NCBI GenBank assembly: GCA_029582155.1
Contig: CM055905.1
Coordinates: 61,022,457 to 61,086,456, forward strand
Source: Panopea generosa
Lineage: Eukaryota > Mollusca > Bivalvia > Adapedonta > Hiatellidae
Reading direction: 5' to 3'
Length of the DNA stretch: 64,000 bases
Shown here: piece after piece, positions 49,601-63,000 of the stretch
Layout: each line of letters starts with the position of its first letter
Position numbering within the stretch: the stretch's first letter is position 1
The notes under the pieces: model-generated
The model's input: only the letters and a program-made list of their open reading frames with translations
Databases searched by the model: none
What the model was told of the DNA's origin: nothing
Program-made: the position numbers and the translations under genes

Positions 49601-51021
49601 TATTAAGCAACACCCTGTCTTGAAAGGCCACTTTTGCTCTTTTCGTTGACTGGCTGCTAAAGACAGGATTGACTGTATACAGTATCACAGCTTGAATATG
49701 ATTATAAAAGCAGATAAGACGTTAAATGCAAATGTTACACATGTTATATTATCTTATTAATCTCAGAATACTTATTTTAAAATTCTGTAATTCCACATTA
49801 CCTATACATTCCGTAACAAGTATGGCGCCTTCCGACAGAGTGACCTTCTTATCCGGACAGGTAACACAGAAAGCTCGCCCAGGACTAGTGGCGTACGTAT
49901 TAATTGGACATAGCTGACAGACGCCAAATGTGTTGAGGAAATTCCCAGCACTACAACGTTCTGTAGACAAAACGGATATGTCATAAATAATTCTGATACT
50001 TATTAAATAATAATATATGAGGGGTGTCTAATAGACCCTGGAATTTTCTAAATCGCTATCGAGTCCGTTTTCTGGGTATTTTTACATATATATTTGAAGT
50101 AAAATGAATATACCATAAAATTCAACATTAGTTTAAGCTCGTTTATTTTACTTCGATTGAGAAACAAGTTATTACAACTTAGACAAATCACGCTCGAAGT
50201 CTTCCTGGTTAGAACCAGTACTAAGCATATGCGGAAAAATATCTTGCTCAAGGACACCAAACATAGCTGTGGTGGAGGAGCTAACCCACGACCCTCCGAT
50301 CTTGGGTACGGTGCTCTACCACTGAACAACGCGCTCCATAACATGTAAACTGTCTCTGTATCTATCTGGTCATTGTAAACATTCGTGCAATTCATGCAAA
50401 TTAATATGGTGTTGCAATCTTTCCAAGTCGTGACAAAGCCAATGTTTTTTTTTATATAAACGCTGAAAAAGCCCAAAAGGCGGCCATAAAACATCATATA
50501 AAGGGTTTGGCCTTCTCTTTTATTCAAAGACCACAGACAAAAGAACAACAATGTTTAATTGACCTGACGTGAAAACTTTTACCGCTCCGCCCACTGGCCA
50601 CGTGACAGTGTTTGTCCAAGTAAATACAATGAAGCGTTTACTTAGGCACCGTTTGTTTGTCTAAGGAAAATAAAGGCGACCATATCGATCGCTGATTGGT
50701 TTATCGACTTGTTTGATTGACAGCTTGCGGCAGGTCAATTGTTACTGTAAAGACAACACTATGAGAAGTCTTGAGAGTACAACCAGGTTTAGGGTCTGTG
50801 TTTGTTTCATTCATAAAAATGTAACACTATTATCACCCGTGGATGGAATTCCTTTTGTATTCCCCCTGTTAAACAAGGACAACTGTTTTGTGTTTTGCTT
50901 AGTTTTTAGGGCTCGTATAAAGGCTTCCTTTTTAAAAATGGAGACGATACGCTCCCTAGTCAGCGGATAAGATCGTAGCCAAAGTTTGATATACAGGAGG
51001 CACAATCCCAACATTGGTAGT

Positions 51022-51052
<31 letters not shown>

Positions 51053-54000
51053 GGGGGGGGGATGCTCACGAAAACAATATTTAGCTCTTAGCATGCATTT
51101 TCTGCGGGTTTTTTTTATATTTCAGAGATATTATCACACAAACTGCATTTTTTACAATTACCTATTTTCACACTTTTATCTTGAATACACATTGGTAGCT
51201 TTTTAGACCCGACATAACAGTACATATAAACTCTTAGTAATACACTGTAAGTATTTTCTGGGTATTATGATACATCCATACTGAAAATATTATACATGTA
51301 TGTGAAGGATATGTCATATTTTGCAAGAGTTATTCATATTTTTGGGATAACAAAAACACTAATAAACAGAACAGAACAGAGCAGAGCAGAACAGAACAGA
51401 ACAGAACAGAACAGAACAGAACAGAACAGAACAGAACCTATATGTTATTATATATATACATACGGTATATTGTCAAACATATAAATATATACAAATTCAA
51501 TATACACGTGAAAGGTTCTCACACACACACGCCCGCCCGCACACATAAACACGATTTTTTTTTCATTCGGGCAAATATTTAAAATTGCACCTGATAACAT
51601 AAAACATATATATTTGATATGCACCTGATAACATAAAACATATATATTTGAATTGCACCTGATAACATAAAACATATATATTTGAATTGCACCTGATAAC
51701 ATAAAACATATATATTTGATATTGCACCTGATAACATAAAACATATATATTTGATATTGCACCTGATAACATAAAACATATATATTTGATATTGCACCTG
51801 ATAACATAAAACATATATATTTAAAATTGCACCTGATAACATAAAACATATATATTTAATATTGCACCTGATAACATAAAACATATATATTTGATATTGC
51901 ACCTGATAACATAAAACATATATATTTAAAATTGCACCTGATAACATAAAACATATATATTTGATATTGCACCTGATAACATAAAACATATATATTTGAT
52001 ATTGCACCTGATAACATAAAACATATATATTTAAAATTGCACCTGATAACATAAAACATATATATTTGATATTGCACCTGATAACATAAAACATATATAT
52101 TTGATATTGCACCTGATAACATAAAACATATATATTTGATATTGCACCTGATAACATAAAACATATATATTTGATATTGCACCTGATAACATAAAACATA
52201 TATATTTGATATTGCACCTGATAACATAAAACATATATATTTGATATTGCACCTGATAACATAAAACATATATATTTGATATTGCACCTGATAACATAAA
52301 ACATATATATTTGATATTGCACCTGATAACATAAAACATATATATTTGATATTGCACCTGATAACATAAAACATATATATTTGATATTGCACCTGATAAC
52401 ATAAAACATATATATTTGATATTGCACCTGATAACATAAAACATATATATTTAATATTGCACCTGATAACATAAAACATATATATTTAATATTGCACCTG
52501 ATAACATAAACATATATTTGATATTGCACCTGATAACATAAAACATATATATTTAAAATTGCACCTGATAACATAAAACATATATATTTGATATTGCACC
52601 TGATAACATAAAACATATATATTTGATATTGCACCTGATAACATAAAACATATATATTTGAAATTGCACCTGATAACATAAAACATATATATTTGATATT
52701 GCACCTGATAACATAAAACATATATATTTAAATTGCACCTGATAACATAAAACATATATATTTGATATTGCACCTGATAACATAAAACATATATATTTGA
52801 TATTGCACCTGATAACATAAAACATATATATTTGATATTGCACCTGATAACATAAAACATATATATTTGATATTGCACCTGATAACATAAAACATATATA
52901 TTTGATATTGCACCTGATAACATAAAACATATATATTTAAAATTGCACCTGATAACATAAAACATATATATTTGATATTGCACCTGATAACATAAAACAT
53001 ATATATTTGATATTGCACCTGATAACATAAAACATATATATTTGATATTGCACCTGATAACATAAAACATATATATTTGATATTGCTATACATTATTACT
53101 TAAATCTTTTTGAGGATTAACTTTAAACTTTAAGTTGAAGTTTACACTGTTATTTATTGTAAATGCTTCTTTCAAGTAAAGAGATAAATTATTCACTTCT
53201 TTTTTCGATTCTACTTGCATTAATTTAATAAATTCAAACACTTTTGGTTTTCTATAATAATATTTTTTAACATATAATTAACGAATATGTTCGTACACTG
53301 GGCAAATCAGAATAAAATGAAATTCATCTTCTATGTCTCTTGAATTACAAATTGTACACTACCCTAGGTTTCTTACAGTTCTGTTTTGTGCGTATCTTCA
53401 AGTTTCAAATCTGAGTGTATGTGCCGATAGCCGCAATTTAGTCATAGCATGTCTAAGTATATTTCATGTCTAAAAACATTTTTTTAAAGTTTTTAAACAT
53501 ATCCAAAACTTTGTTATTTTTAATATCATCTTGCCATTTCTGTATAAAACAATATATTACTCTTTATTTGAATAAGCCAATACAATTATTTAGATTGTTG
53601 CTATGCGACTCATTCCAAACATAATCAAAACCAAACTCATTTACTATTCTTTTCACATTATTTGTCCAATTGTTACATCCTTTCTCAAAATCTCTGAACG
53701 AATCTTCATACAAAGAAGAAACCAATATATTTTTGAGGATATAACTTAAGTCAATATTTTACTATTCTGACATATCTTGATATATGCATGGGATATCTGT
53801 CAAGTTCTACAAGTGCCTCCGTTTACCTCAATAATTTCCGCTACGTTTATAGCGATATGGAAGATAATAGAATAATTCGACCGGTGCTTCGGGGGAGTAT
53901 CAAATACAATGACCAGGGGGGCGTTAAATAAGGGTTAGCATTTAACATACCGCAGTATCTGCCAACTAGCACATGACCCTTGTCGCAGCTTGGGATGTCC

Positions 54001-57000
54001 GTCATAGTCGGCGTTAACCAATCACTGCCAAGATCAATATCAAAGTCTGCAAGAACCATGTCTAACTCCACACTCCTCGTGATTGAATTCGTCAGAGATG
54101 ACATGACATCAAGTCCAAGGTCACACGTTTCCTCTGTGGCTAAATATAGAATTGAATTGAATATTGTTGAATATTTAGCGTCATTTTTATGCCATCGAGG
54201 GCTAACAGACGACTAAATATAGAAAATGTCAAATATAATTTTATAACCATTAGATGTTGTCCTACTTTCTTAGTCAATACATTCGCTCATATTTTTCAAA
54301 ATAAAACATTCCATTTGACAAAGAATGTCATGACCGTCAGAAGATGTTGACCTACTTCCTCAGCCAATGAAGTCGCTCAAGGAACGAGAAAATAAATCAA
54401 CATCTAAACCGGTTAGAGGTTACATGGAACTAGATTTGCCTATTTTATAATTCGCCGATACATTTCAAATTGACATACATGTATATTATTTGTCCACAAA
54501 CTGATAAAGTTAATAAATAAAGTGCGTCACAGTTGGACTTGTGTACTTTGATGCAGACGACTTCTATAGCGAATATTAAATGGCCAGAATTAAAATAAAA
54601 CACTGCTGGGAGCTTCAATTCCATCCTAAGAACTGTGCTTTGCAGATCAAAGGTATGGAACATTTCAATATAAAGACCGAGTTCCTTTAATAACAGTAAT
54701 AATAATAATAAACATAATAATAAAGACTTTTATTAACGAGAGAACTTATTTCAATAAATTCAATCTTTTCATGAGGCCCTCAACATATTTACAAAGTACA
54801 ACATTATTTGACATATAAACAAAACAGGTAAACAAGTACATGTATATACATATACGTGTAATAAACCTTTAAGGCCTAACTAACGTACGTACCCTTTCAT
54901 ATTTATCTATTTTGATAAATTTCCACTTAAAACTACACCACGATCTACGTTTGCATCTTCACGATGCTACCATAGAATACTGAAGTATGTGTTCAGATCC
55001 TCCTTTTCGCCTTATATTTCGAAAAGGGACAAAAATCTTGTAAACGGCTGAAAGGCATGTGTCGCAAATTTACATGTGACAAAAAAAAGAGATTTTTTTT
55101 CATTATCATAGAAACGGAAATATTAACGTGTAGTACTCCTATTTTCAAAACGTCACTAGATTTATTTATTTAAAAAATGTATGAAGATTTTATGTATTAA
55201 TATTTCGAAATATATATCTTATTATGGTAATATATACATAGTGGAATTATTGATTAGATACGGAAACATTATGAAAAGCCAACGTCAACATTGCCAGTGT
55301 AGTTTTAACTTCAACTATACCTGTTGTGTCTGCGTTACACGTCACAGCTATGTTAAACTCTACTGTAACTATGCTATCACTACAGTCGGCGGTCGCTAAC
55401 CCGACACTACATATGTATCCCATAGTGCAAGTATCATATGACGTAATTTCCGTTTCAAGTATGGCTACCCACGCTGACGTGAAGTTATTATAATCGTCTT
55501 CCATGCATCCGAATGCAGTGTACTGCAGAGTTAGTGTGTACACAGCATACTGTTCCAACCCAGTTTCTGTTAAAACCAAACATGCATTGAAAAAAAAAGA
55601 AGTATATTTGTTTAACATAGTTAAATTGATGTTCAGGGGCGATATTCACCAACCATTTTTTTAGAATATTCTTAGACTTGAACTCGAGAATGAATTTTGA
55701 AACACACACTTAAAGCTACAGTCAAACCTGTCTTAAGCAGCCACACAAGGTTTAGAGCAAATATGACCTCTTAAGGCAGGTGGCTGCTTATTACAGGTTG
55801 AATCTAACATAAATCACACGCAATGAAATTAGAAAAGGTGGCGGTTTAAGACAAGTGGTTGGTTAATAGAGGTGACCACAAAGACAGGTTTGACTCTATT
55901 TTTTAATACCAAAATTTGCAAGCAGATAGGGACAGCTAATACGTATAATCACATAAACTCTCACAATTATTCTATCGGTCATGGTGAACTAGATCTAAGG
56001 TTGAAATTTGTATTTTCAAGCTGAAGTCCAACAGTATTTTTAGGAATGGTTGGTGAATACGACTCCATATCGTTATATCTTTAATGAATATATTTTATAT
56101 GTACGGAAATTCTTAAAAAAGTAGTTCCCAGATGCTCTTAAATACATGTACATCACTCTGCTGCAATTCAATAAAATACACATGTCTTATTACAGTATCA
56201 CTTTGTTATGAACCTCTTAGGCGGCACTTCTTCTATATGCAAATATCATTCTGTTTGGTTATTCTTTTTTTTCATCTGAAGATTGCAATCAGCAATCAAA
56301 TAATTTGTAGATCGAGTAAGGGGTTATAAAGCTACACATGTATGTCCATACTCATATCAAGAGTTCAATCTCAGCTGAACAAACGAATGGATTTTCATTA
56401 TAACAAAATAAAATCAAAAGTAAATTAAGCGTAGCTGCCTTAAAGCCGTGTAGGCTAGGGTCTACAACTTTCTCCGAAAAGTGAAAAAGTAAAACCTCCA
56501 AAAATGCTAAAAAAGTGATTGGGGGTAGGGGATGGAGATAGGCCTAGGGGGTAAAATGGGGCTAGATGCTGTGTTTATTGAGTTTGATAATGCTGTAAAA
56601 TACGTTTAGAACTGTGTATTTTTTCGCAGATGAGTGAATGTACATTTTGCTCACTCATCATATTATGACCCAGTAGTAATAGCTGTAAATTTGTCTTGAA
56701 ATGCACCGGAAGCAACTTTTTCAAGAGTTCATATTTCAAAACATGTATGGAGGAGCATGCCCCAGACCCCCTGCCCCTACTACACAGCCCGTACCTACAC
56801 ATCCAACTTAAGCCAGCTACGCCCCTGTCAACTAAAATAGAATGAACTCATTTTAACGAAATTTATTCGAACACCCGACCTCACCCGAACACTTTCTGCC
56901 TCAAACCTGCATCATTACTTTCAAATTCGAGACCGAGTCAGGTGGTTGCTATTTAATTTGTGTTTTTATAAGAATCCTTGAACTTTTGTTGGAGGAGATG

Positions 57001-60000
57001 GGGTCTCATTTGTGTTGGAGTACGAATTTGAACTGAGCATGACAAAATATTTATAATCTCGGGTGTTGGGGTGCGATTGTGTTGACAGTATTGAAGTATA
57101 AAGACGATATGTTACATGTATATAACAAAGCGTACCTATGCATGCGGTTGGAAATTCTGACGGAGACCAACTTCCTTGTTCGCATATATACGTATAAGAT
57201 GTTTTATATGGCAGCATGTAACCGGAATCACACGTGACCGTACATTGTGATGTCGTCTCATTATCTGATGTTGAATTTGTGACGTCAACGATGTCATCAG
57301 AGCATAACAGATCACCATTGGTTGGTATTAGTGGTATTGGACAATCTTCAACTGAAAATAACAAAAGTAGGTATAATAAGGTTGTGCATCATAAACAACA
57401 TGCACGTGTTGCCGACTTATTTAGTCAAGCTTTATGTCTAATGCATATCCCTGCAAATGTTGTCCTGAACAATCTTGTAGTCTTTATCACCGCCGCCAAA
57501 ATGAGTATACGCGACAAGGACTACTTTTATTTTATTTTCATGTATTTTATATTACAACAAATAAAACTGTATTATGGACACTGTATTATGTCAAAACTGT
57601 TGCATAAAATAAACCAAGCGCTTCATTGATATCAATCAAATTAGAAAGGCATATGATTAATCATTAAACCCCACCTATCAGATCAGTTTTTTGGCACTTT
57701 TATTCATTTTTATGACTTCTTTTATTGGGTGCCTCCGTAAACCTGGTTTAACCAGCTCAGTGACAGGGACTCCTCAGTGACTCCTGTTGTTACCAAACTT
57801 ACGTTTCACAAAAAAAAACTTACGAGAAAATTTACGTAAATTGAACATTCATTTATTTTCATGGAGTTCTATAGTTTTATAGTGGTCTCTTCTATATCCC
57901 GTATATATTTTTAATATTTGTATGTGTATTCACTTAATTATCAGTTTTAAAAGAAAAGTCAATGCGACTTGGAACTTTGATAGAGGACAATGTGCGGAAG
58001 GACATGGCGAAAAATCTTATGATAAGCGGTGCACTTACCATTACACGTTGTTACTCCTAGATCCCAAAATGGAACATTTGGTTGGCTTATGCTGTTCATC
58101 TCACACCTTACATAGTCAGGTCCTTCAATTGCAAAATTATTTGCACATGTAAAATTGCATGTTGACCCCACATCAAAGCCGTTATCACACGTGTAGTTGA
58201 GGTTCCCGTCGGTGATGAATTCTGATAGAATACCACATGAGGGTACTGAAGCGATAAAGAATAATAAAACACTTTATATTGCGGTGGTTTGTTTATTCCC
58301 CCATTTTAAATGATCAATGATTAAGGAATAACAGAAAAGTGATTTCTAGTCAATTAGTGTGATTTTATACTTGAGGAGTCGAACCGCATTGACGAATTAT
58401 CACTAAAAATGACAAGTGTCAGACCATTGGATTGAAAACCACAACCCGACTAAGATATAATTATTTTGGTTTATAACTGCAGATCTTGAACCAGTCAAGA
58501 ATCCAGACCAGGAAAATGCTGCAGATTTTGATTTTTCACAATTAGTCTAATCTCTTGAATCAGGTCTATTAACCACAAATAAAAAAACAGGGAATTCCAT
58601 GCCTGTCCCACAATTCATAGCAATTGAACGCTTACTAAACTGTGACGTCATTCAAACTTTCAGGTGAAACAACTAACCAATCAACGTGCTTAAATGTGCT
58701 GCTGTTTAACGGATTCAATCGGGAAAGCTAGATTCGTTCTACAGACTAGCACCAGAGGCTCCCGTAAATTACTCCTGTCGCCGGTGACTATTCACTTCAA
58801 GTAAATAAAGTTGAGTTTGGATTCTTACCTTCGACATTGATGATCACACTGCACAGCGGGGATGTATTGTCGTCGATATCTGAAGCTTCATACACAGCCG
58901 TGTACTGGCCTAGATCGAGCACATCACCTGATTGTGGACCAGAAATCTGGTTGATGGTGACGTTACCACTATTATCGTTAACAACTGGCAGGTCCCATGT
59001 TATAGAGGTGGGTGCTCGGCCGGTTTCCAAATAAACGATTGCTAATGAAATGCAAGTGATTTCAGGCGGCTGGATATCTAGTAAAACAAAACAAAATATC
59101 ATCATCAAATATTACGTTTAGTGGTAGCGGCTCTGACTTTTGATCCAGGGATAGCGAGTCTGACTCCCGGCCGCTCGGGCCTTAGATTCCACGATCATGG
59201 TATACGACACTAAGTCTCATGGTCATTCGTCTCTCTCCGCTGATTCAAGTGGGAACGTTATCAATTATTTGCGGAGGATATGCTCGAACACTGTTTAACA
59301 TTCCAGGATCCCAGGAAAGATTGGTTAAATAATTTGATGGTGTTAGTTCTCGATGGCATCAAAATGATGCTAAATATTCAGCCATATCAATTTATTAAAC
59401 ATAACGCTGTAACGTGTTTTAATTGTATTTTATCTTTGAGGTCGAAATAGTGAAAATAAATATATCTAAATGTTATACAACCATTTTTATAAAATGACAT
59501 CATTACAGCGGTATTTAGAAATCGGTACAAACGCTGCACTACAGGGAGCCCTTGAAAAATCGCCTAACATAAACAGAACTGCATCGCATGCGGAAGGTCG
59601 TGGGTTCGATTCCCGACTGGGTCATTGTTGTAGGTCTGGTCTACTTGTTGTTAATATAATATGACTCGGTGGGATATCATACCATGTGTCTGAGGCATGT
59701 TACTCCAGTGTGGCAGTTCTCAGAACACTGTTTCAATTAGACACCGTCGCGACATGACTGAATACCGATTGTTGAAAGTGACGCTAAACACCAACGACAA
59801 CTTATACAGAAATAAATGTAGTTACCTATACAGTAAGGGTTTCCAGGTATAGACCACGTTCCATCAGCTAGGCATCGCGCATATGTAGCTATCGCCTTGT
59901 CTTCACTAGCGGAGTACAGAATCGCGTCACTGTACTGTTGCATTGCTGCCTGGAAAGCATTACTAGTTTGGATAGCTATTTCTGCTGTTTCCACTGCTAC

Positions 60001-63000
60001 AGCCTCTGTCTCTGCTGCAGTTATTGCAGCCGCATCAGCTATACTTTTCTTTTGATCTTCTGCTGCAGTTGCAACGTTTACCTGCTCAGTTAGTGTGCTT
60101 AATTGATTTTCAATGTCATGTATTTCATTTGTTATTGAACTTATTTGATCAGTAATTGCTGTAACGACTTCAGATAGTGATGTAGCATTTTCAAAACCAT
60201 CAGCGATAGCATAGTCGACGTTTTGTTGTGCTACAGCTAAATCTGCTTCTGCAATGCTCAACGAAACAGTCAGCGTGTTTAGGTCATCTGTCGCAGTTTG
60301 TAGAGAGTCGATCAGCTCAGCCGTTGTGTTTGCAGCTTTCTCAAAGGCGACATTGGCAACGGCAGCAGCTTCCTGTGCTGCATCTGCGGTATCTCTAGCA
60401 TCAGTTGCGTTGTTGCTATAGAAACATACATTAAGTGATATATATTGAATGTTCTGTTAAATAAGCAAACAATAAATAACATGTCCTACATTTACATATC
60501 TATTGCAATCGATTTACATAAGCAATTTAGATAACTTCAATACTAGAAGAGTCCTCCGCTACCGAGTGCTCTAAGGTGCTGTCTCAAGATCACTTACTTC
60601 AGACACTAAGATCGTAGGTTCGAGTCCCGCTCTCTCCAAATACTTAATGTAAGAAAGTTGGCCAGTTACTTGCAGAAAGACGGTGGTTCCACTCAGTCCG
60701 AGGTTTTCCACTACCAATAAAACTCGATATGCCGTTTATAACTTGAAACGTTTTGAAAATGGCATTAAACCCCATTGTTACTGGATATAGAACCGTCACT
60801 CCTGAAGAATCAAATGGCAAACTTTCTCAAGTTTTTGAACAGACCTACGACTTCAGCGTTAACTAATCTTGAGATGGCGCCTTTAACCACTCTGCCACGA
60901 AAAACTATCAAACCGACGTTATATACATATTTCGAAAGTTTGTTCCACTTTTTATAAAAAATCTTACTTAGCAATAGTGTTCGCCTGGGATGTTTCGTTT
61001 ACCGCACCCTGCAGTGCTGCGATGCTGGCTACCTCTAACTCGTCATTCCGCAGTACGTAGTCCTTACTGCAGGACAACCAGCAGATACTGTCAATGGTGC
61101 CATCCGTGTCACACGACACCACGACATGAGATATGTTCACAGGTTCATACCCGCATATTACAGCTGAATCAAAATGTTTTGACAGATTGAACAGATTTGA
61201 TAGATATAACAACTTTTAACATATATGATAGGATTAACAGATTTGATATTTTAACAGATTTGGTAGGTTTAACAGATTTGATAAATTTAACAGATTTGAT
61301 AGATTTAAAATATTTGACAATTTTAAAATATTTGATAGCTTTTACAGATTTTATAGATTTTACAGATTTTATAGATTTAACACATTTGATAGATTTAAGA
61401 CTTGGTAGATTTAAAATATTTGACAATTAAAATATATTTGATAGATTATACAAATTTGATAGATTTTACAAATTTAAAAAACATAAACATATCTTATACA
61501 TTTTAACAGATTTGATAGATTTAACAGATTTGATAAATTTTACAGATTTGGTAGATTTAAAATATTTGACAACTTTAACATATTTGATAGATTTTACAAA
61601 TGTTAAAATTTAACATATTTGAAAGATGTAAAAAACTTTAACATGGCTTTAGCATGTTTGATAGTTTTTACAGATTTAAGAACTTTTAACATATTTAGTA
61701 TATTTTACAGATTTAAAAACTTTAAAATATTTTATGGATTAAACATTTTTTGGCAGTTTCAACAAATATTAAAACTTTAACAGATTTGACATGGACGTTG
61801 TCACCATTGTATATCATGATGAAAATAATTGTTACATTTTCACTCATTGTTAATTCTTATTTATGTTTCTAACTTTGAGAAGGTTTATCCATATTATTAT
61901 TTTTGACTTTTTTTTTTCAGTAACTTCAGAATTATAATACTATAGTTAGTTAACTTCTTAGGATAGATAAGTGAACATTTTAATACATGACGGAATTTTA
62001 ACTAAAAAAGTTATAAAACAACAAAAATAACACACTTAAAACCCCCAACAAAATACTTTTCAGTATATGATTAGTCAATAAGTTATTGGACAATTATAAA
62101 ATACCTGCAAAAATGAATAAAAAAGAACATTATAAAATGTTATATTTGTAAGACATCTACGGTGTCCTGTTGAGGCCATCGCGACATTGTTATCATTTTA
62201 AGTAAAGTCGAAACAACGAAACTACGTGGTGAAAAGTCGAAACTACAATGGTGAAAAGAAAACTTTTTCATCACCGTTGTGTTTTCGTTATTTCGACTTT
62301 TCACCATCGTAATTTCGACTTTTCATAGTTAAATATATATGCGATGGTCCCAATGGGACACCGTATATATACCTACCATTAAGCTATAAATACAAATATA
62401 AATAAAAATAAAGTACAAATATTACAAACTGAACGGAACAGCTAACCCGCCACACGATATTGTACGCAGCTGATATTTTAGTTTTGTTTTGTCCCCAAAA
62501 AGTCTCAAAGCAATCTCCTTGAAATTTGGATATAAATAAGAAAGAACATAGCTATGTAATATCAACACACAATTGTCTGATGGTGTCGTATACACATTTT
62601 GATATCGCTACTCCGTACTTAGACGAATATATTGAAACTATAAAAGTAGCGGGTTAGCTATTCCGTACAGTACACTTACGGCTGCAATATGACACGTTTT
62701 CTCCGTATGACCAGGTCCCGTCGTCGGTACAAATAGTACTAGAGGATCCGTTTAGTTGGTATCCATAGTCACAAACAAAGGAACAGTTACTCCCGCGCTT
62801 ATTAAAATCAGAGCATGACGTATTTCCGTTTTCCAGGTGCACTATGGGAGGACAATTCGGTACTGCAATTATATTGAAAAATATTATTTAAAGTCTGCTG
62901 TTGTGTGATCCGGTTCATGACATATTACATAACAACATAAATCACATCATGTTTAAAATAATCATAAACTGTTTTATAAAATTGTTACCGATATCTTATA

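Noticed and set aside
50048..50551. 167-codon minus-strand ORF
   Set aside because: It crosses a type-B SINE and AT-rich intron, has no acceptor or donor in phase with neighbouring exons, and no domain signal.
51448..53093. Overlapping minus-strand ORFs with FYVIRCN/CYQVQY repeats
   Set aside because: These are translations of the 35-bp minisatellite in all three minus frames; no unique sequence or domain.
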